This document shows positions 50,790 through 60,062 of a stretch of 64,000 bases of DNA, one piece after another. A program made the position numbers and the translations under genes. Source of the DNA: Streptomyces sp. CB01580 (lineage in GTDB: Bacteria > Actinomycetota > Actinomycetes > Streptomycetales > Streptomycetaceae); contig NZ_LIXJ01000005.1 of assembly GCF_001905795.1 (NCBI RefSeq), positions 1-64,000 on the forward strand. The letters are read 5' to 3'. Every line of letters begins with the position of its first letter. The first letter of the stretch is position 1. The notes beneath the pieces were generated by a model. That model had not been told where the DNA came from and ran no database searches. It saw only the letters and a list, made by a program, of their open reading frames with translations.

Positions 50790-53700
50790 TTACCGAACGT
50801 CGTAGGCGCGGGTGACGGTCTGGGTGACCGCGTTGCCGTTGGCGTCGGTGAAGGTGGCCTTCGTCATGACCTGCTTGCCGGAGGCGCCGGTGTGGTCGAG
50901 GACGGCTGTCCACTTGCCGTCCTGCTGCTCGGTCGGCGCCTGGGTCCAGGTGGCGCCGCCGTCGTAGGAGTACGACAGCGTGGCCGCCTTGATCTTGCCC
51001 GGGGTGTATCCGGCGTGGCCCTCGACCGACAGACCGACCTTGATGCCGCTCTGCGCGGGCAGGGTGTTCATGCCGTCCACCGGCAGGTCGTACGCCGGGT
51101 GGAGGATCGGCAGGCCGCGGGAGTAGACGTCCGGCTCCCGGTGCGAGCGGAAGCTCCAGGTGGTGTCGGCAGCGGTGGAACGCAGCCAGTTGCGGTCCCC
51201 GGTGTAGATCTTCTCCAGGTGCTGGGTGAGCTCGTACGCGGAGTCCTCGTCCGGCACCTCGAACACGCCGTACGGGTAGGCGAGCCGGCCGATCTCTTCG
51301 CCGTTGCGCTTCAGCGACATCTTGCCGATGTCACCGAACGACCCACCGTAGGTCCAGTGGTCGCCGGAGCCGTCGACCCAGAGGGCGTTCTGGATGCCGA
51401 ACAGGTTGCCCTGCCGCTCGGCGGCCAGCATCAGGTTGCCGTCGGCATCGCGCGCCGCGCCCGGCCGCAGGGGGCCGCCGTACCACTCCTCGGTGCTCCG
51501 CTGTCCGGCCTTGTAGGTACGGTCCTGGTCGCCCATGAACGCGGCGAACGGGAAGCTGGTCATCGCCCCGTGGTACCAGGCGTCGTCGCCGGTCGTGTAG
51601 TAGGCGGTGCGGGTACCGGGCACGTGGACCGTCTGGTAGAGGCTCACGGGGATCAGAGTGTCGCTGCTCCCGGAGGGACGGATGAACAGCGCGTCGATGT
51701 AGTCGGCCTCCTTGCCCAGGGCATGCCACGTCTCGGTGACCTGGGCCAGCCGGGAATCATTCGGTTGGTAGGCCTGGTCGGAGTGCAGTGGCCCCTCGGT
51801 CGGGAACGACAGGTTGTAGACATAGGACGAGCCGTCCTCGGAACCGGTCGCGCGCCAGGTGGGCCGGAACTCGAAGGTGCCCTTCCGAGCGCGCCTGTCG
51901 ACGTCTGCGTAGAACTTCTGCACGGCGCCGCCGGCCGTGAGTGTTCCGCTGAGCTGCCAGGTGTCGTCCCACGTGCGGGCGTAGGTGAACGTGGTGCCCT
52001 GCAGCTTCGAGGGGCGGTCGGTGTGCAGGCTCAGCCGGTGGGCCTTGCGGGCGTCGAGGACGACGGTGGTGTCCTTGGTGATCCGCATCTGCGGGTGGGC
52101 GAGGTAGCTGACCGATTCGGGCGCGCTGTTCGCGTCGGGCGTCGTCACGAAGCTGCTGATGGCGTAGTCGCCCGGGCGCACACGGTAGGTCTGATCAGCC
52201 GCGCCGTTGTTGGTGCGGCGCTCGCCCTCGTCGGAGTCGAGGCTGGCGACGTCCAGGGAGGAGGGACCGGTCGCGGCCTTGCCGTTGCGGTCGATGACCT
52301 TGACCCGGAGGGTGACCGTCTCCGGCTGGACGTAGAGCGTGACGGGCACGGAGACGTGCACATCGCCGCCGGTGGCCAGGATCCGGCCGGTCACCGCACC
52401 GTACTGTCCGTCCTTCAGACGGGCGGTGGGGTCGATCCGCAGCGGCACCTGGACGGTGGCCCCCGCGGGGACCGTCACCTTGTTCTCCTCCAGCTTGACG
52501 ACGCCGGAGGTGACGTCGCTGCCGTCGTTGCCGTGCACCCCGCTGACCCTCAGGTTCAGGGTGAGGTCGCTGCTGCTGGTGTTGGTGAAGGGCACCTTCA
52601 CAGTGGTGCGGTCCGACGGGTCCTGCGGCCAGTTGTAGCTGCCGGCCTGGACAGCCGGCGCGGAGAGCGCCTTCTGGTTCACCGCGCCGAACACGTCAAG
52701 CACCCCACCGCCGGTCTCGTCCGCACCTGCCACCTTGCCGCCGGTGCGGGCGGAGGAGACCAGGGCAGCCTTGATCTGCTGCGCGGTCCAGTCCGGGTGC
52801 GCCTGGCGGACGACGGCCGCGGCGCCCGCGACATGCGGGGTGGCCATGGAGGTGCCGGACATCGTCCGGTAGGCGTAGACGCCGCGGCCGCCCGCGCCGG
52901 CCGCCGAGATGTCGACGCCAGGGGCGGCGATCTCGGGCTTGAGGGTGTGGGTGACGGCCACCGGGCCGCGGCTGGAGAACCGCGCCGTGGTGTCATCGCG
53001 GTCGACGGCGCCGACGGTGAGCACGTCGGGCACGCAGCCGGGCGAGGAGACGGTCTCGGTGCCCGGGCCGGAGTTGCCGGCGGCGACGACGAACAGGGTG
53101 TGGCTGTTCTGCGCGAGCTGCTTGGTGGCCTGGGCCATCGGGTCGGTGCAGTCGCCGATCCTGGGGTTGCCCAGGCTCATGGAGACCACGTCGGCCTGCT
53201 GGTCGACGGCCCACTGCATACCCGCGATGATCCAGGAGTCCTGGCCGTAGCCCGCGTCGTTGAGGACCTTGCCGACGAGCAGGGAGGTGCCGGGGGCGAC
53301 GCCCTTCTTGCGGCCGTCACTGGCCGCTCCGGAGCCGCCGACCGTGGAGGCGGTGTGGGTGCCGTGGCCCACCCGGTCGTCGGTGGTCTTGGAGTCGGTG
53401 AAGTTCTTGGACGCGGCGACCTGGCTCGCCAGGTCCGGGTGCTCGGCGTCCGCGCCTGTGTCCAGCACGGCGACCTTGGTGCCCTTGCCGTCGTAGCCGG
53501 CCGCCCAGGCCTCCGGCGCGTGCACCTGCGCGGTGGACCGGTCCAGCGCAGCCTCGACTCTGCCGTCCAGCCACAGCTTCTTCAGCGTGGAGGCAGAACG
53601 CGAGCGGGTGTTGGTGATGTCCTGCCAGAACGTGGCAGCAGTGTCCTTGTCGGCCTTCAGTGCGACACCGCCCACAGCCGGGAGGCTCAGGCCTCGCTCG

Positions 53701-54179
53701 GCCCCGCGAGGGGCCGGCGGCGCGCCGACGACGACGTTCACGCCGTTCCGGTAGGTGGCGATGAGGGGCAGCGTGTCGGTACGCGTGTCGTCGTATCCCT
53801 GACGGATGAGCCCGGTGACATTGAACAGTTGCTTGTCGACCTTGCCCTCGGAGATCGCCTGCAAGGCGTCCTCCGGGTAGACGTAGAGGTCCTGACCCAT
53901 CTGAAAGGTCTGCACGATCGGCTGTTCGCCGTCCTCGCGGGGCAGCACGGCCGCCGAGCTGCGTCCCGACGTGTCCGTGGTCACCAGAACCTTGTCGCCG
54001 GTGACGAGCGTGACGGTCGCCTGCTTTCCGCCCGCTGCCGTGGCCCCACTGCCGACGATGGGGCGTTTCCCCGAGCTGCCGTCAGGTGGCGTGTCCGCTG
54101 CGCCTGAAGGCGCGACTCCGGTGACTGCCAGGACAGCGGCGGTCGCCGCGCCCAGGGCTATACGCGTTATGGAGCGCAT
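50790..54179 (-). CDS. large secreted subtilisin-family (S8) serine protease
   Basis: This 1129-residue protease has a Sec signal (1-28, ending PSGAA), a propeptide-like region (about 30-210), and a subtilase domain (about 215-475) with Asp 240 in VLDTGAD, His 272 in GHGTHTAS, oxyanion Asn 369 in AAGNSGPG and Ser 444 in GTSMATPHVAG. About 650 residues of beta-rich C-terminal region follow, likely several Ig/FN3-like domains for substrate or wall binding. The ATG at 54179 follows AGGGAG. It should degrade extracellular protein. Such giant S8 proteases are common in Streptomyces. It is monocistronic, with its promoter in the 549-bp gap to the right. Confidence 0.92.
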   Translation of the reverse strand: MRSITRIALGAATAAVLAVTGVAPSGAADTPPDGSSGKRPIVGSGATAAGGKQATVTLVTGDKVLVTTDTSGRSSAAVLPREDGEQPIVQTFQMGQDLYVYPEDALQAISEGKVDKQLFNVTGLIRQGYDDTRTDTLPLIATYRNGVNVVVGAPPAPRGAERGLSLPAVGGVALKADKDTAATFWQDITNTRSRSASTLKKLWLDGRVEAALDRSTAQVHAPEAWAAGYDGKGTKVAVLDTGADAEHPDLASQVAASKNFTDSKTTDDRVGHGTHTASTVGGSGAASDGRKKGVAPGTSLLVGKVLNDAGYGQDSWIIAGMQWAVDQQADVVSMSLGNPRIGDCTDPMAQATKQLAQNSHTLFVVAAGNSGPGTETVSSPGCVPDVLTVGAVDRDDTTARFSSRGPVAVTHTLKPEIAAPGVDISAAGAGGRGVYAYRTMSGTSMATPHVAGAAAVVRQAHPDWTAQQIKAALVSSARTGGKVAGADETGGGVLDVFGAVNQKALSAPAVQAGSYNWPQDPSDRTTVKVPFTNTSSSDLTLNLRVSGVHGNDGSDVTSGVVKLEENKVTVPAGATVQVPLRIDPTARLKDGQYGAVTGRILATGGDVHVSVPVTLYVQPETVTLRVKVIDRNGKAATGPSSLDVASLDSDEGERRTNNGAADQTYRVRPGDYAISSFVTTPDANSAPESVSYLAHPQMRITKDTTVVLDARKAHRLSLHTDRPSKLQGTTFTYARTWDDTWQLSGTLTAGGAVQKFYADVDRRARKGTFEFRPTWRATGSEDGSSYVYNLSFPTEGPLHSDQAYQPNDSRLAQVTETWHALGKEADYIDALFIRPSGSSDTLIPVSLYQTVHVPGTRTAYYTTGDDAWYHGAMTSFPFAAFMGDQDRTYKAGQRSTEEWYGGPLRPGAARDADGNLMLAAERQGNLFGIQNALWVDGSGDHWTYGGSFGDIGKMSLKRNGEEIGRLAYPYGVFEVPDEDSAYELTQHLEKIYTGDRNWLRSTAADTTWSFRSHREPDVYSRGLPILHPAYDLPVDGMNTLPAQSGIKVGLSVEGHAGYTPGKIKAATLSYSYDGGATWTQAPTEQQDGKWTAVLDHTGASGKQVMTKATFTDANGNAVTQTVTRAYDVR

Positions 54180-54659
54180 GAGTCTCCCTACTTGATTCCG
54201 TGAACATGCCATGCTGCGGCTGCATCCTGGCAGACATGCGGATCACTCAGGGATGCCGTGCTGTGACGGATTTCCCACGTGACGGGTCTCCGCCACTCGG
54301 CCACCTCGGTCGGTTCCTCGGCTCGGTGGCGCCTCGGAGCCGACGGACGAGGTGTGCGCCGCCGGGCCGACGATGGCTCGGAGGATCTCGTCGAAGGAGC
54401 ACGCGGCGCACTTCCCACACCTTGGCCAGTACCGTTCCCCGGCCGCCGTGGAAGCTCCCCGACATGCCAACTTTCATGGATGCGGGGCGAGTTCAGACCA
54501 CCGGCGACGTACCCGGCGGCTCAGGAACCGGCTGCGCGCCGAACCGCACGTCGGCCATGGCCGTCAGGGGGCAAGGGTGCGGGCAGTGGACTCCGGACCA
54601 CGGGGTCGTCTGCGGTAAAGGGAAGAAATATTGGGGAGTTGACGGATCGTTCGCGCAGG
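54180..54659. other. 480-bp gap upstream of the protease, no supported gene
   Basis: Several frames are open here on both strands, but none combines a ribosome site, codon bias and a recognisable product. The left end should contain the protease promoter. Nothing else is identified. Confidence 0.5.
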
Positions 54660-54701
54660 GTTCCCCGCCGACGGACGGGGAACCGCCGACGGACGGGGAA
54701 C
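54660..54701. repeat. 18-bp tandem repeat with overlapping inverted repeat
   Basis: GCCGACGGACGGGGAACC occurs at 54667-54684 and again, with its last base missing, at 54685-54701. GTTCCCCG at 54660-54667 can pair with CGGGGAAC in either copy (54676-54683 or 54694-54701), giving alternative hairpins next to the terminator of the regulator gene. Confidence 0.6.
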
Positions 54702-54702
54702 A

Positions 54703-54722
54703 CCTCGGCCTTCGGGCCGAGG
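54703..54722 (-). terminator. terminator of the LuxR-type regulator gene
   Basis: An 8-bp perfect stem CCTCGGCC/GGCCGAGG closes a 4-base loop, 6 bp past the regulator stop at 54729. Confidence 0.65.
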
Positions 54723-54728
54723 AAAAGG

Positions 54729-55754
54729 TCAGAGCCAGCCCGCACGTGCGGCGTGCCACCCGAGCTGCAGGCGCGACTCCACTCCGGCGAGATCCATCAG
54801 ACGGCGCATCCGTCGCTCCACCGTCCGTATGGAGAGCCCGAGCTGGGAGGCCGCGCGCCGGTCGGAAATCCCCGCCAGCAGCAGGGCGAGAACCTCCCGT
54901 TCCTCCTCGGTCGGCTGCTGATCGGCTGCCGGCTCCTCGCGCAAACCCGTGGTCGTGGTGTAGATCGGCCGGGCTTGGGCCCATTCCTTCTCGAAGAGAT
55001 GGACCAGGGCCGTCAGCAGACCGCTGCGGTGCACCACGATGGCGCTCGGCTCGCCGTCGGAGTCCGCCATGTCCACCAGCGGCACCATGGCACGCTCCCG
55101 GTCCGATACGAGCATCTTCAGCGGCAGCGAGTCGACCAGCCGAAGCTCAACGCCTGTGGTGATGGCCGCCCGCACGTCCCGCACCACGTCGTGACCGTCC
55201 AGATAGTCCTTGTCGGCCACCACCCGGAAGTCGACCCCGCGGTCCAGCGCGGAACTCTCCGAGACGTCGGCTTCCTCGCGCGGCACCGCGATGGGCGCGC
55301 CCACCAGGAAGGCGAGCAGTTCCCGCTGGGCGCCGCACTGCAGTTGATGGAATCGATGGGCGACCTGTTCCACACCGACGACCACTTCCATGACACCGCC
55401 CGCTGTCTGGGCGTTGGTGGTGCGGTACTGCTCGGTCAGCATCGAGAACGCGCTCTCGGCCTGGTACAGCGCGTTGCGCTGCGCGACAAGGAGCGGGGCC
55501 AGGGCCACCGAGGGCGGTGTGAGCCGGTAGCGGGCGGGCCGGAGATCGACCTCGCAACCGTCGGAGTCGGCCGCTGCGGACTCGGTGGCGACCGCCGCCA
55601 GGCCGCGCGCCGTCAGATCGAGCAGGATGCGTGCGGTCTCGGCCTCGTCGAAACCGCTCTGCCGGGCGAGTTCCTGCGCAGAGGCCGCCGGGCAGGCCAG
55701 CAGCGTCGTGTAGATGACCTCTTCGGCAGGTCCCAGTCCCAGTGCCTGTAGCAT
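54729..55754 (-). CDS. LuxR-type regulator with TrmB-like N-terminal domain
   Basis: The 341-residue protein has an N-terminal winged-helix region of the TrmB kind (about 1-60; EEVIYTTLLACPAASAQELARQSGFDEAETARIL), a central region with a phospholipase-D-like/TrmB sensor look (about 100-260), and a C-terminal LuxR helix-turn-helix (about 282-335; EEEREVLALLLAGISDRRAASQLGLSIRTVERRM). Proteins of this plan are frequent orphan regulators in Streptomyces. The ATG at 55754 is chosen because GAGGAGG is 5 bases upstream; an in-frame ATG at 55778 is possible. No partner kinase is nearby and the targets are unknown. Confidence 0.78.
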   Translation of the reverse strand: MLQALGLGPAEEVIYTTLLACPAASAQELARQSGFDEAETARILLDLTARGLAAVATESAAADSDGCEVDLRPARYRLTPPSVALAPLLVAQRNALYQAESAFSMLTEQYRTTNAQTAGGVMEVVVGVEQVAHRFHQLQCGAQRELLAFLVGAPIAVPREEADVSESSALDRGVDFRVVADKDYLDGHDVVRDVRAAITTGVELRLVDSLPLKMLVSDRERAMVPLVDMADSDGEPSAIVVHRSGLLTALVHLFEKEWAQARPIYTTTTGLREEPAADQQPTEEEREVLALLLAGISDRRAASQLGLSIRTVERRMRRLMDLAGVESRLQLGWHAARAGWL

Positions 55755-56045
55755 CCGGTCCTCCTCGGGCAGCCCCATCGTGTCCGGTCCTGACGCACCT
55801 CTCCTGGCCGAAAGGGTACTTCTCGGCCGCATCCTATCCCGCTGTCTGCATGTCGCCGTAGGCTGTCCACCCGGCCCACCCGGCCCACCCGGCCAGGACG
55901 CCCGGCGTTCCAGTCGCCGGAACACAGCGGCGAACTCCGCGTCGGGCCGCGCATCGACCTGACCGCGCCGTTCCTGCTGTCCTGGGCCGTGGTGCCGTAC
56001 ACGCCGGCGGCCGGGCGGGGCTCGACCTCGTGCACCGTGCCGGTG

Positions 56046-57845
56046 TCAGGCTTCCCGAGAGGCTCTGGGCCGGAGGGCCTCGGCCATGGACTCCTCACGC
56101 CATCGCTTCAGCAGCTCGTGGAAGGCGAAGGCACCGTGAGGGTAGGCGGTCGGGCCGTTCGGCCTGCCGCGGCCTTCGCCGTTGTAGTAGCCGGGGGTGC
56201 ACTCGGCGTGGAACCACTCGTGATCGGGTGCGTCCTCGGCCAGGGTTGCGCGCCAGGCGTCCTCGGCCTCGTGCGACGGCTCGATGAGGGCGTCCTGGGC
56301 TTCGGCAGCTGCGATGAGAGCAGCTGCGTGCACGGCTTGCTCGTCCAGGATGTGCGTGAAGTTGACGCTGCTGGCGTTCTGCAGGGATCCCATCTGAATC
56401 AGGTTGGGGAAGCCGCTGCTGGTGAAGCCGTGCAAGGTGTGGGGTCCGTGCTGCGCCCACGCATCCCGCAGCTGGACACCGTCCCGGCCATGGGCGGGGA
56501 GCTTGCCCGAGTGGATGCCCGAGACTCCGACGGAGAAGCCGGTGGCGAAGATCAGGCAGTCGAGTTCGTATGTGGTGTCGCCGACCACGACGCCGTTCTC
56601 GGTGACGCGCTCGATGCCGTGTGTGTCCGCGGTGTCGATCAGGGTGACGTTGTCCCGGTTGAACGCGGGGTAGTAGAGGTCGGAGAAGGTGGGACGCTTG
56701 CACGCGTACCGGTACCACGGCTTGAGTTTCTCCGCAGTGTCCTGGTCGGCGACGATCTGCTCGACCCGGGCGCGCAGCTCGTTCATCTTCGCAGCGTCGG
56801 CGGCCTCGTAGGCGCTCTCGAAGGACTCTCGGTCGCCGCAGCGACGGAAACTCGGCAGAAGCTTCTCCAGAAGACCTGCCGACGAGGTCCAGCCGTCCGC
56901 GACGAGATCCCGTTCGGCCTCCTCGCCCGACACGATGCGCAGAAAGTTGTCGCGGCGTTCACGTGCCCAGCCTTCGTGGTCGGCACTCACGTCCGCGGCA
57001 GTGGTGGGGCGGTTGTCCCGCACGTCGACGCTGGAGGGCGTGCGCTGGAAGACGTACACGTGTCCCGCGTCCTCGGCCAGCATCGGTATGACCTGGACAC
57101 CGGTTGCGCCGGTGCCGACGACGCCCACTCGCTTGTCCGAAAGACGGGTCAGCCCGCCGTCCGGACCGCCGCCGGTGTAGGCATAGTCCCACCGCGACGT
57201 ATGGAGCGTATGACCCCTGAAGTCCTCGATGCCGGGAATCCTGGGAAGCTTCGGCTCGGAAAGGGTTCCGGTGGAGGTCACGACATACGTGGCCCGGAAG
57301 GCATCGCCCCGATCAGTGGTGACGATCCACTTCTCGGACGCTTCGTCCCACCGCAGCGAGGTGGCCGCGGTGGAGAACAGGGCGTCCGGGTAGAGGTCGA
57401 AGTGCTGGGCGACACGCATCGCGTGGCGGCGGATCTCCTCGCCAGGGGCGTACTTCCACTCCGGTACATACCCCGTCTCGTCGAGCAGCGGCAGGTATAC
57501 GTGCGACTCGATGTCGCAGTGGATCCCCGGATACCGATTCCAGTACCAGGTACCCCCGAAGTCGCCGCCCTTCTCGATGATCCGGACGCGTTCCACACCC
57601 TGTTGCCGTATACGCGCCCCTGCGAGGAGGCCACCGAATCCGCCACCGACAACGGCGACATCGACGGCGTCATGCACCGGTTCGCGCTCGGCCGCCTCTC
57701 CCACGTACGGATCGACGCCGTAGTGGCCGAACTCGGCGTCGGTGCCGCGGTACTGACGGGCTCCGTCGGGGCGTACGCGCCGTTCACGCTCGATGCGGTA
57801 GCGCTGCCTCAGCTCAGTGGGGGTCGGTTCTTGCGGGGGTGCCAT
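56046..57845 (-). CDS. Baeyer-Villiger monooxygenase (second in the window)
   Basis: The 599-residue enzyme has the FAD motif GGGFGG at 67-72, GGTWYWNRYPGIHCDIES, the Baeyer-Villiger fingerprint FxGxxxHxxxW at 209-219, and the NADPH motif GVVGTGATGVQV. An N-terminal extension of about 60 residues before the first Rossmann motif matches the cyclododecanone/acetone-type subgroup, so it is not a close duplicate of the enzyme at 7247-8905. It should turn a ketone into an ester. The ATG at 57845 follows GAGG. It is divergent from a beta-propeller lipoprotein across a 22-bp palindrome. Confidence 0.9.
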   Translation of the reverse strand: MAPPQEPTPTELRQRYRIERERRVRPDGARQYRGTDAEFGHYGVDPYVGEAAEREPVHDAVDVAVVGGGFGGLLAGARIRQQGVERVRIIEKGGDFGGTWYWNRYPGIHCDIESHVYLPLLDETGYVPEWKYAPGEEIRRHAMRVAQHFDLYPDALFSTAATSLRWDEASEKWIVTTDRGDAFRATYVVTSTGTLSEPKLPRIPGIEDFRGHTLHTSRWDYAYTGGGPDGGLTRLSDKRVGVVGTGATGVQVIPMLAEDAGHVYVFQRTPSSVDVRDNRPTTAADVSADHEGWARERRDNFLRIVSGEEAERDLVADGWTSSAGLLEKLLPSFRRCGDRESFESAYEAADAAKMNELRARVEQIVADQDTAEKLKPWYRYACKRPTFSDLYYPAFNRDNVTLIDTADTHGIERVTENGVVVGDTTYELDCLIFATGFSVGVSGIHSGKLPAHGRDGVQLRDAWAQHGPHTLHGFTSSGFPNLIQMGSLQNASSVNFTHILDEQAVHAAALIAAAEAQDALIEPSHEAEDAWRATLAEDAPDHEWFHAECTPGYYNGEGRGRPNGPTAYPHGAFAFHELLKRWREESMAEALRPRASREA

Positions 57846-57951
57846 GCGGGGCCTCAATCGTGTCGTTCTGCGGGCTGCGGCCGGGCCGCATGCGCAGCCA
57901 ACTGCCGTGACAGTCATGGTCGTTCGTGCGGTCGTGAGTTACGGTAGCAAT

Positions 57952-57973
57952 AACCGGACAGTGTTGTCCGGTT
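57952..57973. promoter_or_regulatory. 22-bp perfect palindrome in the divergent promoter
   Basis: Arms AACCGGACA and TGTCCGGTT flank GTGT, 107 bp before the monooxygenase start and 108 bp before the lipoprotein start. The size and central position are typical of a TetR operator. The TetR gene at 59105-59686 is the nearest candidate. Confidence 0.65.
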
Positions 57974-58081
57974 GGGTTGTGGATGTGCGGGCGACCATGC
58001 ACGGCATGGCCGCGGCCGGCTGCGCTCCGCGCCCCGCCCGACAGCGACCTCCGCACACAACGGACAGAAAGAGTGGCCTCC

Positions 58082-59092
58082 ATGCGACGCCTGAACCGTG
58101 CCCTCGCCCTGCTCGCCGCAATGGGCACGCTGGCCCTCACCGGGTGCGGCACGGAAACGGGAGGCCCGCGCGCAGCCTCGACGACCGCAGACCGAACCAT
58201 CCATGCACACAAAGTCATGAAACTGACGACACCGCACGAACAGACAGGCATGACCCTCCTGGAGGGCCCCACCTTCGACCAGGACGGAAGTCTGCTCGTC
58301 GTCGATGTCACCGCCCCCGAGGGTGCGCCGAAGCTGCTGCGCGTCAACGTCGACAAGAAAACGTGGCGACCGCTCTTGAGGGCTGGTCAAGGGGCATACA
58401 CATCAGCGCAGTTCAGTCCGCACGACGGGCGAATCTATTTGACGGACTACGCTCACGGAAAGATCGTGAGCCTGGCTCCCGACGGAAGCGATCCACGGAT
58501 CTTCTTTTCCGGGAAGGTCGACGGAGTACATATGAAGCCGGACGACATCGCATTCGACAAGGAGGGTGATCTGTACATCAGCGACTCACTCGGTATGTCC
58601 GAGGGCAAGGCGCGCGGGCGTATCGTACGAATCGACCGTGACGGCAAGAAGACCGCCGTAGTGGCCGACGGACTGGCCTCGCCGAACGGAATCTCGTTCG
58701 ACGTGGACCATCGCGGGCTGTGGATCAGCGAACTCACGCAGAACCGCATCTCCTACCTGAGCCTTGACGACCACGGATCGGTGGCTTCCCGGCACACTGC
58801 TGTCCGCGTCGACGGCGGGATCGCCCAGACGGACTCCATCGCCGTGGATGCCGACGGCAACATCTACCAGGCGCTGCACGGACGACCTGCGATGGTTGTC
58901 TACGACCAGTACGGTGAGCACTTGGCGACGGTCGAGATTCCAGGCCGCGTCAAAGGCCTCACGTCGGCGACGAACGTGGCGATCAAGCCCGGCACGACCA
59001 CGGCGTACATGACCGTCAGCGGACCCGCCGGAGGGTATCTGTACACCTTCGACGCGTTGGCGAAGGGGATCCGGCAGTCCAACGGCGGCTGA
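58082..59092 (+). CDS. SMP-30/gluconolactonase-like beta-propeller lipoprotein
   Basis: The 336-residue protein has a lipoprotein signal with lipobox LTGC (Cys at about 22) and then repeated beta-propeller blades of the NHL/SMP-30 type: GPTFDQDGSLLVVDV, DGRIYLTDYAHGKI, PDDIAFDKEGDLYISDS, PNGISFDVDHRGLWISEL and DSIAVDADGNIYQAL. Members are metal-dependent lactonases (gluconolactonase, Drp35) acting on cyclic esters. A secreted lactonase next to a Baeyer-Villiger enzyme that can make lactones is suggestive, but one is outside and the other inside the cell. The ATG at 58082 gives the signal peptide directly. Confidence 0.8.
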   Translation: MRRLNRALALLAAMGTLALTGCGTETGGPRAASTTADRTIHAHKVMKLTTPHEQTGMTLLEGPTFDQDGSLLVVDVTAPEGAPKLLRVNVDKKTWRPLLRAGQGAYTSAQFSPHDGRIYLTDYAHGKIVSLAPDGSDPRIFFSGKVDGVHMKPDDIAFDKEGDLYISDSLGMSEGKARGRIVRIDRDGKKTAVVADGLASPNGISFDVDHRGLWISELTQNRISYLSLDDHGSVASRHTAVRVDGGIAQTDSIAVDADGNIYQALHGRPAMVVYDQYGEHLATVEIPGRVKGLTSATNVAIKPGTTTAYMTVSGPAGGYLYTFDALAKGIRQSNGG

Positions 59093-59104
59093 CGGTCCCG
59101 CGCC

Positions 59105-59686
59105 TCACTCGGCGAACGGTCGCACCGGCCCCACCTCGATGTCGAGCAGCCGCCAGGCAGCGAGCGCCCTGCGCTCCCGCTCTTCACGAGAAGGGCCGGT
59201 GGCCGCACCGGAGACCATGGCGACAGCCAGCATGAGGTCGTTCGCGGCACCCAGCCGATGGCCCTTCGGCAGGAGATCCCGCAAGACGCGCTCAACGCGT
59301 TCGGACAGCACGCGAAGGCTGGAGCGGCCACCTTCCTCATCCGGGTGGTGCAGGAGGCTGATGAAGGCCGCCGACTCCGTTATGTGCCATGTCAGCACGC
59401 CCAGGGCTGCGGCGAAAGTAGCGTCCTCGACGGCGGCTGCTTGCTCGACCTGCCGAACGTTCTCCCCCAGAACTGCGGACGCCACAGCAGCCCGGTCGGG
59501 AAAGTGCCGGTACAGGACGCCTTGCCCTACTCCGGCCCGGCGGGCAATCGCGGACAGGGGGGCGTCCAGGCCGAACTCCGCATAGATCTCCCGGGCAGCG
59601 GCGGCCAAGGCGGCCCGGTTGCAAGCGGCAGCCTTCGGCCCCTGATTCGCTCGCCGCCGCTCGTCCGACATGGGTTGCTGCGTCAC
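59105..59686 (-). CDS. TetR-family repressor
   Basis: The 193-residue protein has a TetR helix-turn-helix near the N-terminus (ALAAAAREIYAEFGLDAPLSAIARRAGVGQGVLYRHFPDRAAVASAV) and an all-helical ligand domain with SAAFISLLHH and DLMLAVAMVSGA, of the SbtR-like C-terminal kind. The start is uncertain between a GTG at 59686 and an ATG at 59671, neither with an ideal ribosome site. Its stop lies 12 bp from the convergent lipoprotein stop, so it belongs to that locus and probably binds the palindrome at 57952-57973. Confidence 0.85.
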   Translation of the reverse strand: MTQQPMSDERRRANQGPKAAACNRAALAAAAREIYAEFGLDAPLSAIARRAGVGQGVLYRHFPDRAAVASAVLGENVRQVEQAAAVEDATFAAALGVLTWHITESAAFISLLHHPDEEGGRSSLRVLSERVERVLRDLLPKGHRLGAANDLMLAVAMVSGAATGPSREERERRALAAWRLLDIEVGPVRPFAE

Positions 59687-59829
59687 TCCGAAAGGATACC
59701 GGGCCGGAGAAGCGGGACAGCGGCCTCATGAAGCCCGGGGATGTAGTGCTGTCGCGCGGACCGTCCGGCATGGCGCCGGCGCATCGTCCGGGCCGGTTCC
59801 GGCACAGCCGCCGAAGGCCCCATCGGGCC

Positions 59830-59945
59830 GGCGCCGACACCGATCACGTCGACGCCGGCCCGGACCGACACACGCGCCGTCGCCCGCCCGATGCCACCCC
59901 GGCCCCGGTCACCACGGCGAGCGGCTCCGCCGGGTCGAACGCGTT
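59830..59945 (-). pseudogene. remnant of a short-chain dehydrogenase N-terminus
   Basis: On the minus strand one frame reads FDPAEPLAVVTGAG, and the next frame continues GGIGRATARVSVRAGVDVIGVGAG. Joined, they form an SDR cofactor-binding start (TGxxxGIG) broken by a frameshift near 59905. No catalytic YxxxK follows. The gap from 59687 to 60062 otherwise holds no supported gene. Confidence 0.45.
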
Positions 59946-60062
59946 CCCGCTTCCCTCTCCATCCGCGGCGCACCGTGATCGTGCGGTCGGTCTCGGCCGG
60001 GAAGCAGGCGGCGCCGGTGGCGGAGCCGTCGCGCGGTCATGCCCGCGGTGTGGAGGGGGGAA

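Noticed and set aside
50727..54107. 1126-codon plus-strand frame opposite the protease
   Set aside because: The protease has signal peptide, catalytic triad and ribosome site on the minus strand; this frame has none.
54247..54477. Small minus-strand ORF upstream of the protease
   Set aside because: Weak start context, Arg/Pro-rich composition and no motif; several equally good frames overlap it.
54279..55751. 490-codon plus-strand frame over the LuxR-type gene
   Set aside because: It reads antisense through a gene with a clear LuxR helix-turn-helix, and has no family.
55868..55895. Short tandem CCCGGCCCA-like repeat as a CRISPR or mobile element
   Set aside because: Only about three copies of a 9-bp unit with no spacers; simple GC-rich repeat.
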